A stretch of 8,217 nt of DNA from HGM04593 sp045578665 (lineage in GTDB: Bacteria > Bacteroidota > Bacteroidia > Bacteroidales > Bacteroidaceae): positions 1 to 8,217 of the forward strand of contig JAZNKR010000156.1 in the NCBI GenBank assembly GCA_045578665.1. The letters are read 5' to 3'. The position numbers and the translations under genes are program-made. This document shows positions 1 to 6,965 of the stretch, piece after piece. The notes under the pieces were generated by a model that was not told the DNA's origin, ran no database searches, and saw only the letters and a list, made by a program, of their open reading frames with translations. Position 1 is the first letter of the stretch. Each line of letters begins with the position of its first letter.

Positions 1-1655
1 GTAGAGGGAACTGAACCTGTGTAGATTGAAGAACAACCTGTAGCGTTGGCAACGAGCTGGTGGTCGCCGAAGAGCTGTGTAACGAGCTTAACGTAAGGTG
101 TCTCACCACAACCTGAACATGCACCTGAGAACTCGAAGAGGGGAGTAGCGAACTGTGAGTTCTTGGGGTTAGACTTAACGTCAACGAGTGCCTGCTTTGT
201 CTTTACATTCTTAACGCAGTAATCCCAGTTTGCAGCCTCTGCTCTCTCCTGCTCGAGAGATACCATAGAGAGTGCCGAACCGCCGAGCTTGGGATTGCCG
301 GGACATACATCAACACAGTTGCCGCAACCGAGACAGTCGAGTACGCCTACCTGAATACGGAAGTTCATGCCCTTCATGGCTGCGGGAGCCTTCATTTCGA
401 TTGTCTCTGCTGTGAAGCCTGCCTTCTCGTTCTCGTCGAGTACGAAGGGACGGATACAGCCGTGAGGACAAACGTATGAACAACGGTTACACTGGATACA
501 CTTAGAAGCATCCCACTTGGGAACGAATGCACTTACACCGCGCTTCTCGTATGCCGATGTACCCTGAGGCCATGTACCGTCAACAACCTTCAAGAATGCA
601 GATACGGGCAACTGAGCACCCTTCTGTGCGTTGATGGGGCGTACAATCTCGTTGATGAATGCGGGATCATCGTTTGCAGGAGTAACGTCTGCGGGGAGGT
701 TTGCCCATGCGGGGTCGATAGCCAACTGCTGGTATTCGCCACCACGGTCAACTGCAGCGTTGTTCTTGTCAACGATGTCCTGACCCTTCTTGCCATAAGA
801 CTTAACGATGAACTTCTTCATCTGCTCGATAGCGAGGTCAACGGGGATAACGCCTGTGATGCGGAAGAATGCGCTCTGGAGGATTGTGTTTGTACGGTTG
901 CCGAGACCAATCTCCTGTGCAATCTTTGTTGCGTTGATATAGTAAACTTTGATGTCGTTCTTAGCGAAGTAGCTCTTGATATCGTTGGGGAGGTTGTTGA
1001 TAAGTTCCTCGCCTTCCCATACAGTGTTAAGAAGGAATGTACCGCCCTTCTGGAGACCGCGGATTACATCGTACATGCGCAAGTAAGCCTGTACGTGGCA
1101 AGCTACGAAGTTGGGAGTGTTTACAAGATATGTTGAGCGGATGGGAGCATCACCGAAACGGAGGTGTGAACATGTGAAACCACCTGATTTCTTAGAGTCG
1201 TATGAGAAGTATGCCTGACAGTGCTTGTTTGTGTTCTCACCGATAATCTTCACTGAGTTCTTGTTTGCACCTACTGTACCGTCTGCACCGAGACCGTAGA
1301 ATTTTGCCTCGAACATACCCTCTGATACAGCAATCTCCTCCTTTGTGGGGAGTGATGTGAATGTAACGTCATCAACGATACCTACTGTAAAGTGGTTCTT
1401 GGGTGTGGGCAATGCAAGGTTCTCATATACCGACATGATAACGGCAGGTGTAGTATCGTTAGAACCGATACCGAAGCGGCCGCCTACGATTACGGGGTTG
1501 ATAGCCTTCAATTCGGGGCAGTCGTTGAATGCCTCAACTACATCGAGGTAGAGGGGCTCGCCGTTTGCACCGGGCTCTTTTGTACGGTCGAGTACAGCTA
1601 TGCGCTTAACACTCTTGGGCATTACAGCTGCGAGGTACTTCAATGAGGCTTTTCC
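1..1655 (-). CDS. nifJ: Pyruvate:ferredoxin oxidoreductase, continuation in the same frame after the internal stop; 3' end outside the window
   Basis: I checked this frame codon by codon from 1655 down to position 3 and found no further stop, so about 551 codons follow the TAA. Counting the stop as codon 307, domains II and III are followed by a ferredoxin-like domain with two complete 4Fe-4S motifs: C693, C696, C699, C703 (CIQCNRCSYVCP) and C748, C751, C754, C758 (CLGCGNCVDVCP). The start of the thiamine domain supplies ligands of the third cluster, C820 and C823 (CSGCGETPY) and C848 (ATGCSS). Other family landmarks include VAVLDRTKEPGANGEPLYLD-like sequence at about residues 325-344 and THFTVG/YGLGADGTVGANK-type stretches in domain III. 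Everything visible looks functional, so any loss of function must be recent or the stop an artefact. If translated separately, candidate starts are TTG at 1643 or ATG at 1622 (codon 319). The remaining ~330 residues, including the last cluster cysteine, lie beyond position 1. Confidence 0.9.
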
Positions 1656-1661
1656 TTATAT
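1647..1661 (-). other. 15-base aberrant block with an in-frame TAA inside the oxidoreductase gene
   Basis: Read on the minus strand, the five codons are ATA TAA GGA AAA GCC, giving I-stop-G-K-A. In this family the residues between V-H (or V-R) and the following S are almost always L-Y-R-P-F. Upstream (GLVSVH) and downstream (SLKYLAAVMPKSVKRIAVLD) both match the family in one unchanged frame. About 15 bases have therefore been substituted with no net length change; a point mutation or indel does not explain it. Base identity with a plausible LYRPF coding sequence is about what chance gives. Simple inversion of the 15 bases would read G-F-S-L-Y and does not restore the motif. I found no clear inverted repeats flanking it. 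Confidence 0.75.
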
Positions 1662-2576
1662 GTGTACGCTTACAAGACCTACCTTCTCGCCCTGCTGTGC
1701 AAGGTAGTCGATAGTCTCCTTAACAGCCTCTGTTGCTGAACCCATAACCACGATTACGCGGTCAGCATCGGGAGCACCGTAGTATGTGAAGGGAGCGTAG
1801 TTGCGACCTGTGATTGCAGAAATCTCCTTCATGTACTCTGCAACGATGTCGGGTACTGCGTCGTAGTACTTGTTTACAACCTCTTTGTGAGTCATGAATG
1901 TCTCGGGGTTCTCTGCTGTACCACGTGTAGAGGGTGCTGTGGGAGTAAGTGCGCGGTTGCGGAACTCCTGAACTGCATTCCAGTCTACGAGGGGAGCGAT
2001 GTCCTCCTGCTCAAGAAGCTCGATTTTCTGAATCTCGTGTGATGTACGGAATCCGTCGAAGAAGTTGAGGAAGGGGATGCGGCTCTTCAAAGTAGCAAGG
2101 TGCGCTACGGGAGCAAGATCCATAACCTCCTGGACAGAACCCTCGCAAAGCATTGCGAAGCCTGTCTGACGGCAAGCCATAACGTCCATGTGGTCACCGA
2201 AGATACACAATGAGCTACCTGCAAGGCTTCGTGCCGATACGTGGAATACCGAGGGAAGAAGCTCACCTGCAATCTTGTACATATTGGGAATCATCAACAG
2301 AAGACCCTGTGATGCAGTAAATGTGTTTGTAAGCGCACCGGCCTGCAATGAACCGTGTACTGCACCGGCAGCACCGCCTTCAGACTGCATCTCCTGTACG
2401 GCTACTGTCTCGCCGAAGAGGTTCTTACGTCCCTGAGCTGCCCACTCGTCGACATACTCCGCCATTGTAGACGAAGGTGTGATGGGGTAGATGGCTGCTA
2501 CCTCGGAAAACATGTATGCTACGTGTGCCGCAGCCTGGTTTCCGTCACAAGTGATAAATTTCTTTGTCTTTGTCAT
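1656..2576 (-). CDS. nifJ: Pyruvate:ferredoxin (flavodoxin) oxidoreductase, N-terminal part, ending at an in-frame TAA
   Basis: The full enzyme oxidatively decarboxylates pyruvate to acetyl-CoA and CO2, passing electrons to ferredoxin or flavodoxin in the cytoplasm of anaerobes. These 306 residues cover domain I and the first part of domain II. The start MTKTKKFITCDGNQAAAHVA is typical of the family. Residues matching the thiamine-diphosphate site of the Desulfovibrio africanus enzyme are visible: T33 in YPITPSS, E66 in QSEGGAAGAVHG and R116 in VSARSLAG, each two residues later than the reference numbering I recall. A complete enzyme is about 1,170-1,200 residues, so this fragment cannot work alone: it lacks the FeS domains and the C-terminal thiamine domain. 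The ATG at 2576 is preceded by an AT-rich leader with no Shine-Dalgarno sequence, as usual in Bacteroidetes. The stop at 1656-1658 lies in an aberrant 15-base block, and homology continues in the same frame beyond it. Family identity is near certain; whether the stop is real is not. Confidence 0.93.
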   Translation of the reverse strand: MTKTKKFITCDGNQAAAHVAYMFSEVAAIYPITPSSTMAEYVDEWAAQGRKNLFGETVAVQEMQSEGGAAGAVHGSLQAGALTNTFTASQGLLLMIPNMYKIAGELLPSVFHVSARSLAGSSLCIFGDHMDVMACRQTGFAMLCEGSVQEVMDLAPVAHLATLKSRIPFLNFFDGFRTSHEIQKIELLEQEDIAPLVDWNAVQEFRNRALTPTAPSTRGTAENPETFMTHKEVVNKYYDAVPDIVAEYMKEISAITGRNYAPFTYYGAPDADRVIVVMGSATEAVKETIDYLAQQGEKVGLVSVHI

Positions 2577-2580
2577 AAGT

Positions 2581-2663
2581 TTATTACTATATAAAAGTTT
2601 ATATTGTCTCTTCTATTCTTTTGAACGTACAAAATTACAAAATAATCGGATATTATTACTATA
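2581..2663. repeat. 11-bp direct repeat TTATTACTATA flanking the divergent promoter region
   Basis: TTATTACTATA occurs exactly at 2581-2591 and 2653-2663, 72 bp apart start to start, in the AT-rich intergenic region between the oxidoreductase and GHL10 genes. The copies sit on the outer side of the candidate -7 site of one gene and just upstream of the other. This could be a pair of regulator-binding sites, but in DNA this AT-rich an 11-bp match may be chance. Confidence 0.3.
2630..2637 (-). promoter_or_regulatory. Candidate -7 element for the oxidoreductase gene
   Basis: The minus strand reads TAATTTTG, a full match to the Bacteroidetes -7 consensus TAnnTTTG. It lies 54 bp upstream of the ATG at 2576 and implies a leader of roughly 45-50 nt. 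No good TTTG-type -33 element is visible 19-21 bp further upstream, so this is a candidate only. Confidence 0.45.
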
Positions 2664-2680
2664 AAATCCTCAAAAAAGAG

Positions 2681-2688
2681 TATTTTTG
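2681..2688 (+). promoter_or_regulatory. Candidate -7 element for the GHL10 gene; argues for the ATG start at 2703
   Basis: TATTTTTG matches the Bacteroidetes -7 consensus TAnnTTTG exactly. Transcription would begin around 2693-2696, giving a very short leader before the ATG at 2703. The alternative GTG start at 2688 would overlap this element and so lie upstream of the transcript start. The -33 region (about 2656-2660, TTACT) is a poor match to TTTG. Confidence 0.45.
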
Positions 2689-2702
2689 TGAAGATTTTAA
2701 TT

Positions 2703-4379
2703 ATGAAATACTTATTTATAGTCCTTATGTGTATTGCGCTGTTGTCGCCGTCGGTAGCCGAAGCGCAATATTGGTACTCTCCCAAAAGAGAGTATCGTGC
2801 TGTTTGGGTAACTACGATAGAGAATCTCGATTGGCCCAAGACCAGAATTAAGTCCACTGCTGATGTCGAAAAGCAGAAAAACGAATTCAGGGCCCTGCTC
2901 GATTCGTTGGCTGTATATAATATAAATACAATATTATTGCAGACGCGCGTGCGTGGAGATGTTATCTATCCGTCTGATATTGAGCCTTTTTCGGCAGTGC
3001 TGACAGGCAAGGCCGGCAAAAATCCCGGGTACGACCCTCTGGCTTTTGCCATAGAGGAGTGCCATAAGAGGGGTATGCAGCTCCATGCATGGCTGGTAAC
3101 ATTGCCGCTGGGCAAGGTGCAGCATGTCAAATCGTTGGGGCGTATGAGCCTGAGCCGCAGGCAACCCCGTCTGTGCAAGCTCTACAAAGGTAGCTGGTAT
3201 TTGGAGCCGGGTGTGCCCGAAACTGCTGACTACCTTGCGTCGCTTGTCTCTGAACTTGTTGGAAAATACGATGTCGATGGAGTGCACTTCGACTATATAC
3301 GCTATCCCGACCGTCCGCGCGACTACAACGACCATGCTCTGCACCGCCGCTACGGTAAGGGTATGAGTCATGCCGATTGGCGCAGGGCAAATATCACACG
3401 CCTGGTGCAGAGACTCTATAGGTGTGTGAAGGATATAAAACCGTGGGTGAGAGTGAGTTGTGCCCCGCTTGGCAAGCACGACAATCTTACAAGATATTCT
3501 TCTAAAGGGTGGGATGCACACAATACCGTCTATCAGGAGGCACAGCGTTGGCTGAAGGATGGCATCATGGATGCTCTCTTCCCTATGATGTATTTTTCGG
3601 GCAACAATTTCTATCCATTCATGCTCGATTGGCAGGAGAACTCAGCGGGCAGACACATTGCTCCGGGCTTGGGTGTCTATCGTCTTATGCCGAGTGAGGG
3701 CGATTGGGACGGGCACGAGATTACACGTCAGTTCTTCACTTCGCGTGAGGCGGGAGCTGCCGGCACTGCGATATTCCGCGCAGAGCATCTGCTGAAGAAT
3801 TACAAGGGTGTTGCCGATTTTCTGCGACTCTTCAACCGCAAAAAGGCGCTTATACCTGCAATGGAGTGGTCGGGCGAGCCGAGACCGGGGAGTCCGAGAA
3901 ACTTCAAAGGTTTCTACCGTTCGGGTGCTCTGCATCTTCAGTGGAGCAGTGTAGAGGCAAAAAGCGGAATGCCGAAGACAAGGTACAATGTATATCGCTC
4001 TACTGACTACCCCGTAGATACTGAGAATATAGACAATCTTGTTGCAGCCAATCTCAGCGACACGCTGTTTGTGTGGGGCGATGTTCAGCGCGATGCCCAT
4101 TGGGCGGTTACGGCTGTTGATGCATTCGAGGTGGAGAGCAGTCCGGCTGAGTGGCGCGAGAGTGCTCCCCGTTCGAAGATGTATCGTACCGGCTTTGTCC
4201 TGCCCGATGCACAGAGTTGGGGCATGAGGGTGCTCATCAAGGATTTCAGCGGAAAACTGCTCTATTCATTGCCCTACAACGAGAGTGTGAATGTAGAGGG
4301 GCTTCCTGCCGGATGTTACCGTCTGGAGGTCATGTCGAGAAAGGGTGAAATCCTTCTTCGGGAATTGTTTGTGAGGTGA
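2703..4379 (+). CDS. Secreted GHL10 (glycoside hydrolase family 10-like, DUF187/YngK type) protein
   Basis: A putative exported glycoside hydrolase of 558 residues. Residues 1-21 form a signal peptide: hydrophobic LFIVLMCIALLSPSV, then A-E-A before Q22; C10 lacks a lipobox context. The GHL10 barrel spans about 29-385. It opens with REYRAVWVTTIENLDWP (29-45), typical of the family, and carries GVHFDYIRYP (193-202), whose D197 lies at the conserved acidic position. Residues ~398-480 look like a fibronectin type III domain (HLQWSSV, YNVYRS, WAVTAVDAF). Residues ~500-558 form a short beta domain (DFSGKLLYS ... GLPAGCYRLEV ... LLRELFVR) resembling a type IX secretion C-terminal signal. I prefer the ATG at 2703 to the GTG at 2688 because GTG overlaps the candidate promoter and adds five residues before the signal peptide. 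E. coli DigH (YddW), a GHL10 relative, acts on denuded peptidoglycan strands, so a cell-wall substrate is possible; other polysaccharides are equally so. It is convergent with murF-alr. Confidence 0.9.
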   Translation: MKYLFIVLMCIALLSPSVAEAQYWYSPKREYRAVWVTTIENLDWPKTRIKSTADVEKQKNEFRALLDSLAVYNINTILLQTRVRGDVIYPSDIEPFSAVLTGKAGKNPGYDPLAFAIEECHKRGMQLHAWLVTLPLGKVQHVKSLGRMSLSRRQPRLCKLYKGSWYLEPGVPETADYLASLVSELVGKYDVDGVHFDYIRYPDRPRDYNDHALHRRYGKGMSHADWRRANITRLVQRLYRCVKDIKPWVRVSCAPLGKHDNLTRYSSKGWDAHNTVYQEAQRWLKDGIMDALFPMMYFSGNNFYPFMLDWQENSAGRHIAPGLGVYRLMPSEGDWDGHEITRQFFTSREAGAAGTAIFRAEHLLKNYKGVADFLRLFNRKKALIPAMEWSGEPRPGSPRNFKGFYRSGALHLQWSSVEAKSGMPKTRYNVYRSTDYPVDTENIDNLVAANLSDTLFVWGDVQRDAHWAVTAVDAFEVESSPAEWRESAPRSKMYRTGFVLPDAQSWGMRVLIKDFSGKLLYSLPYNESVNVEGLPAGCYRLEVMSRKGEILLRELFVR

Positions 4380-4382
4380 TAG

Positions 4383-4465
4383 TAAGGTCTTTAAGGTCTT
4401 TAAGGTCTTTAAGGTCTCTAAAGACTCTAAGGTCCTTAAAGACCCTAAAGGCCCTAAAGACCTTA
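4383..4465. repeat. Palindromic tandem array of nine 9-bp units between convergent genes; possible bidirectional terminator
   Basis: Nine 9-bp units run from 4383 to 4463: TAAGGTCTT three times, then TAAGGTCTC, TAAAGACTC, TAAGGTCCT, TAAAGACCC, TAAAGGCCC and TAAAGACCT, followed by TA. The left half is built on AAGGTCTT and the right half mostly on its reverse complement AAGACCTT, so the array can fold into one long imperfect hairpin: 4383-4391 pairs perfectly with 4457-4465. It fills nearly all of the 94 bp between the stop codons at 4379 (plus) and 4474 (minus). That position fits a shared terminator or mRNA 3'-end stabiliser. I recall similar arrays in Bacteroidales intergenic regions but cannot verify it here. 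Confidence 0.88.
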
Positions 4466-4473
4466 TAGAATTT

Positions 4474-6954
4474 TCAATCGCAATAATAAACACGCTTTAT
4501 ACGTGTCGACACTGATGTAAGTACCTCATAAGGAATAGTGTCGAGCCACTCGGCGAGACGATAGATTGGCAGATTGTTGCCGAAAATCTCCACACTGTCG
4601 CCCTCTTTGCAGTCGATGTCCGTAACATCTATCATGCATACATCCATGCAGATGTTTCCTACATATTTTGCCTTTTTGCCGTTGACAAGGCAATATCCGT
4701 TGCCGTTGCCAAGTTTGCGGTTGAGTCCGTCGGCATATCCTATTGGCAGTGCTGCGATGCGCGAAGGGCGTGTCAGTATGCCTCGGCGGCTGTATCCCAC
4801 AGTCTCGTCGGCAGGTACATTGCAGGTGTGCAGTATTATGGTCTTCAGTGTGGCTACGGGTTTAAGTGAGGCATCCTCTGCTATCGGTGATATTCCGTAG
4901 AGTCCTATTCCTAAGCGCACCATATCCATCTGTCGTTCGGGGAATCGCTCGATGGCTGCGCTGTTGCAGATGTGGCGCAATATGCGGTGGGGGAATGCTG
5001 CCTGAAGTTTGTCGGCTGCCGTTTCGAATCGTGCAAACTGCTCTTTGGTGAAGTAGTCGAATGTGTCGGAGTCGCTGCCGGCAAAATGGGAGAATACTGA
5101 GCGAGGGGTCAGCGCCGACTGTTTTTTCAGCTCCTCGACAAGCGTGGCGACCTCTTCGGGCAGAAATCCAAGACGGTGCATGCCTGTGTCTATCTTTATG
5201 TGTACGGGATAGTCGGTTATTCCTTCGCGTGTGGCAGCCTGCACTAATGCCCTTAGCATGGAGAAACTGTAGACCTCCGGTTCCAGTTTGTTCTCGAAGA
5301 GTGTGCGGAATGAACAGGGCTCGGGGTTCATTATTATTATCCCTGCCGTAAGCCCCGCCTTGCGGAGTTCCACACCCTCGTCTGCCACTGCAACGGCAAG
5401 ATAGTTGACATGGGATTCCTGCAGTGTGCGGGCCACCTCCAATGCTCCTGTTCCATATGCCGATGCCTTGACCATGCATATCATTTTTGTTTCGGGACGC
5501 AGGAATTTGCGGTAGTGGTTGAGATTCTCGCGCAGTGCCGATAGGTTTACCTCGAGTATGGTCTGATGTACTTTCTTTTCGAGTGCTTCGGATATACTCT
5601 CGAAGCGGAAGGCATGTGTGCCTTTCACCAATATGGCTTCGTTGCTCAATGAGGCGAATGTGGGGGATTGCATGAACGACTCCACCGTGTCGAAGAAATA
5701 GGCTTCGGAGACTGCTTTTGAGAGTTTGTCGCCTTCGGATTTTATATCCTTGCCGATGCCTATGAGCTTGTCTATCCCGCGTTTCTCTATGTATCTTGCC
5801 ACCGTACGGTAGAGGGAACGTGCTGTCTGTCCCGTCTCTTTGAGGTCGGATAGTATGAGGGTGTGCTTCAGATGGTCCATCGTGCTGCACCGGCGCTCCA
5901 TGAAGTCGAGTGCAATATCGAGCGATGCGGTGTCCGAATTAGAGTTGTCGTTTATTATCATACAACCGTTTACGCCCTCTTTTACTTCGAGGCGCATGGC
6001 TACGGGTTCGAGCTGTGCCATACGTTCGGCGATGACTTCGGTGGGTACCATCAGATATAGTGCTGCGGCAAGGCAGTTGATGGAGTCCTCGATGGAGGCA
6101 TCGTCGGAGAAGGGTATGCGGTAGCTGTTTTCGAATGAGAGGTAGCGGTATCTGACAGTGGTTCCTTCTGCCTCTTTTTCTATCGAACTGATGTAGAGCG
6201 GGCGCTCGCTGTCTTTGCACGACCATGCAATTTCGCGTGACGATAGCATTGAGCGGTGTACGCTGTTGGAGAGCATGGGGTCGTCGCCGTTATATATTAT
6301 CACATCGCAATCTTTGAAGAGGGAGAGCTTTTCTGTGCATTTCTGCTGCATATTGCTGAAATTCTCCTGATGTGCTTCACTCAGATTGGTGATGATGCCT
6401 ATCGTGGGACGTATGATCCTTTGCAGGCTGTCCATCTCGTCCTGACGCGAAATGCCTGCTTCGAATATGCCCAATGTACTCTCTTCGCCGAGCATCCACA
6501 CCGAGAGGGGGACACCTATCTGCGAATTGTAGCTGCGAGGCGAACGTGTCACAATGTGGTTGCTGCTTGTTATCTGGTAGAGCCACTCTTTGACAATTGT
6601 CTTTCCGTCGCTGCCTGTGATTCCCACGATGGGTATGTCGAATCTGCTTCTATGGTGTGCGGCAAGTCTCTGCAATGCTTTGAGGGTGTCGCCAACAACG
6701 AGGAAGTTGGCATCTTTGTATCTCTTGTGGTCGAATGAGGCATTCACAACAAAGTTCCTCACTCCACGTTTGTAGAGTTCGTCTATATAGTTGTGTCCGT
6801 CGCCGCTGGCTGTTACTATAGAAAAGAACAGTGTCTCCTCCGGGAAACTGAGCGAACGGCTGTCGGTGAGCAGGCGCAGGATTTTCATTCCCGGAGCGCC
6901 ACATATATGTTGAGCTTTGATAATCTCGCTTACTTGTTCTATCGTGTACGGCAT
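4474..6954 (-). CDS. murF-alr: Bifunctional MurF (UDP-MurNAc-tripeptide:D-Ala-D-Ala ligase) / alanine racemase fusion
   Basis: An 826-residue cytoplasmic fusion typical of Bacteroidetes in length and order. The N-terminal MurF half (about 1-460) adds D-Ala-D-Ala to the UDP-MurNAc-tripeptide using ATP. It shows the ATP loop GITGSDGKT (111-119, K118), EAGIS (165-169), the TNLSEAHQENF segment (189-199) and a C-terminal ligase domain. The racemase half (about 466-826) interconverts L- and D-alanine with pyridoxal phosphate. It has K496 in MVKASAYG as cofactor lysine, R594 (DTGMHRLG), H623 (SHFAGSD), S665 (CNSAA), R680 (MVRLGIGLYG), catalytic Y721 (VGYSR), Y740 (IGYADG) and Y809 (IPYEV), so all key residues are present. 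Two MurF motifs are unusual: D116 in the loop where Asn or Ser is common, and INDNSNSD (334-341) where I expect D-S-Y-N-S-D. The ATG at 6954 is 11 bp after the GSCFA stop, so the two genes are probably co-transcribed. The TGA stop is 8 bp from the palindromic array. Confidence 0.96.
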   Translation of the reverse strand: MPYTIEQVSEIIKAQHICGAPGMKILRLLTDSRSLSFPEETLFFSIVTASGDGHNYIDELYKRGVRNFVVNASFDHKRYKDANFLVVGDTLKALQRLAAHHRSRFDIPIVGITGSDGKTIVKEWLYQITSSNHIVTRSPRSYNSQIGVPLSVWMLGEESTLGIFEAGISRQDEMDSLQRIIRPTIGIITNLSEAHQENFSNMQQKCTEKLSLFKDCDVIIYNGDDPMLSNSVHRSMLSSREIAWSCKDSERPLYISSIEKEAEGTTVRYRYLSFENSYRIPFSDDASIEDSINCLAAALYLMVPTEVIAERMAQLEPVAMRLEVKEGVNGCMIINDNSNSDTASLDIALDFMERRCSTMDHLKHTLILSDLKETGQTARSLYRTVARYIEKRGIDKLIGIGKDIKSEGDKLSKAVSEAYFFDTVESFMQSPTFASLSNEAILVKGTHAFRFESISEALEKKVHQTILEVNLSALRENLNHYRKFLRPETKMICMVKASAYGTGALEVARTLQESHVNYLAVAVADEGVELRKAGLTAGIIIMNPEPCSFRTLFENKLEPEVYSFSMLRALVQAATREGITDYPVHIKIDTGMHRLGFLPEEVATLVEELKKQSALTPRSVFSHFAGSDSDTFDYFTKEQFARFETAADKLQAAFPHRILRHICNSAAIERFPERQMDMVRLGIGLYGISPIAEDASLKPVATLKTIILHTCNVPADETVGYSRRGILTRPSRIAALPIGYADGLNRKLGNGNGYCLVNGKKAKYVGNICMDVCMIDVTDIDCKEGDSVEIFGNNLPIYRLAEWLDTIPYEVLTSVSTRIKRVYYCD

Positions 6955-6965
6955 CTTTTACCTCT

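Noticed and set aside
1656..1658. Programmed read-through or non-standard decoding of the TAA
   Set aside because: The surrounding residues I, G, K, A also differ from the family, so reading through the stop would not restore the motif, and other genes here use the standard code.
1632..1684. Invertible DNA switch explaining the broken oxidoreductase motif
   Set aside because: Only a weak AGGTA/TACCT pair flanks the region. Inverting between those would also destroy the matching flanks, and inverting just the 15 bases gives G-F-S-L-Y, not L-Y-R-P-F.
2688..2702. GTG start for the GHL10 gene
   Set aside because: The GTG overlaps the candidate -7 promoter element and the ATG at 2703 gives a normal signal peptide start.
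2934..3521. Antisense 195-codon open frame within the GHL10 gene
   Set aside because: It lies opposite the catalytic barrel-coding sequence and has no recognisable domain or start context; it is explained by the codon bias of the real gene.
4383..4465. CRISPR array
   Set aside because: The units are 9 bp, contiguous and without spacers, so this is a tandem palindromic repeat.
4862..5890. Long minus-strand open frame (342 codons) inside murF-alr
   Set aside because: It is an alternative-frame shadow of the racemase and ligase sequence, rich in R, H, G and P, with no family motif. The murF-alr frame carries all the catalytic motifs.
6256..6738. Plus-strand 160-codon open frame opposite murF-alr
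   Set aside because: Antisense shadow of the MurF ATP-binding domain with no motif of its own.
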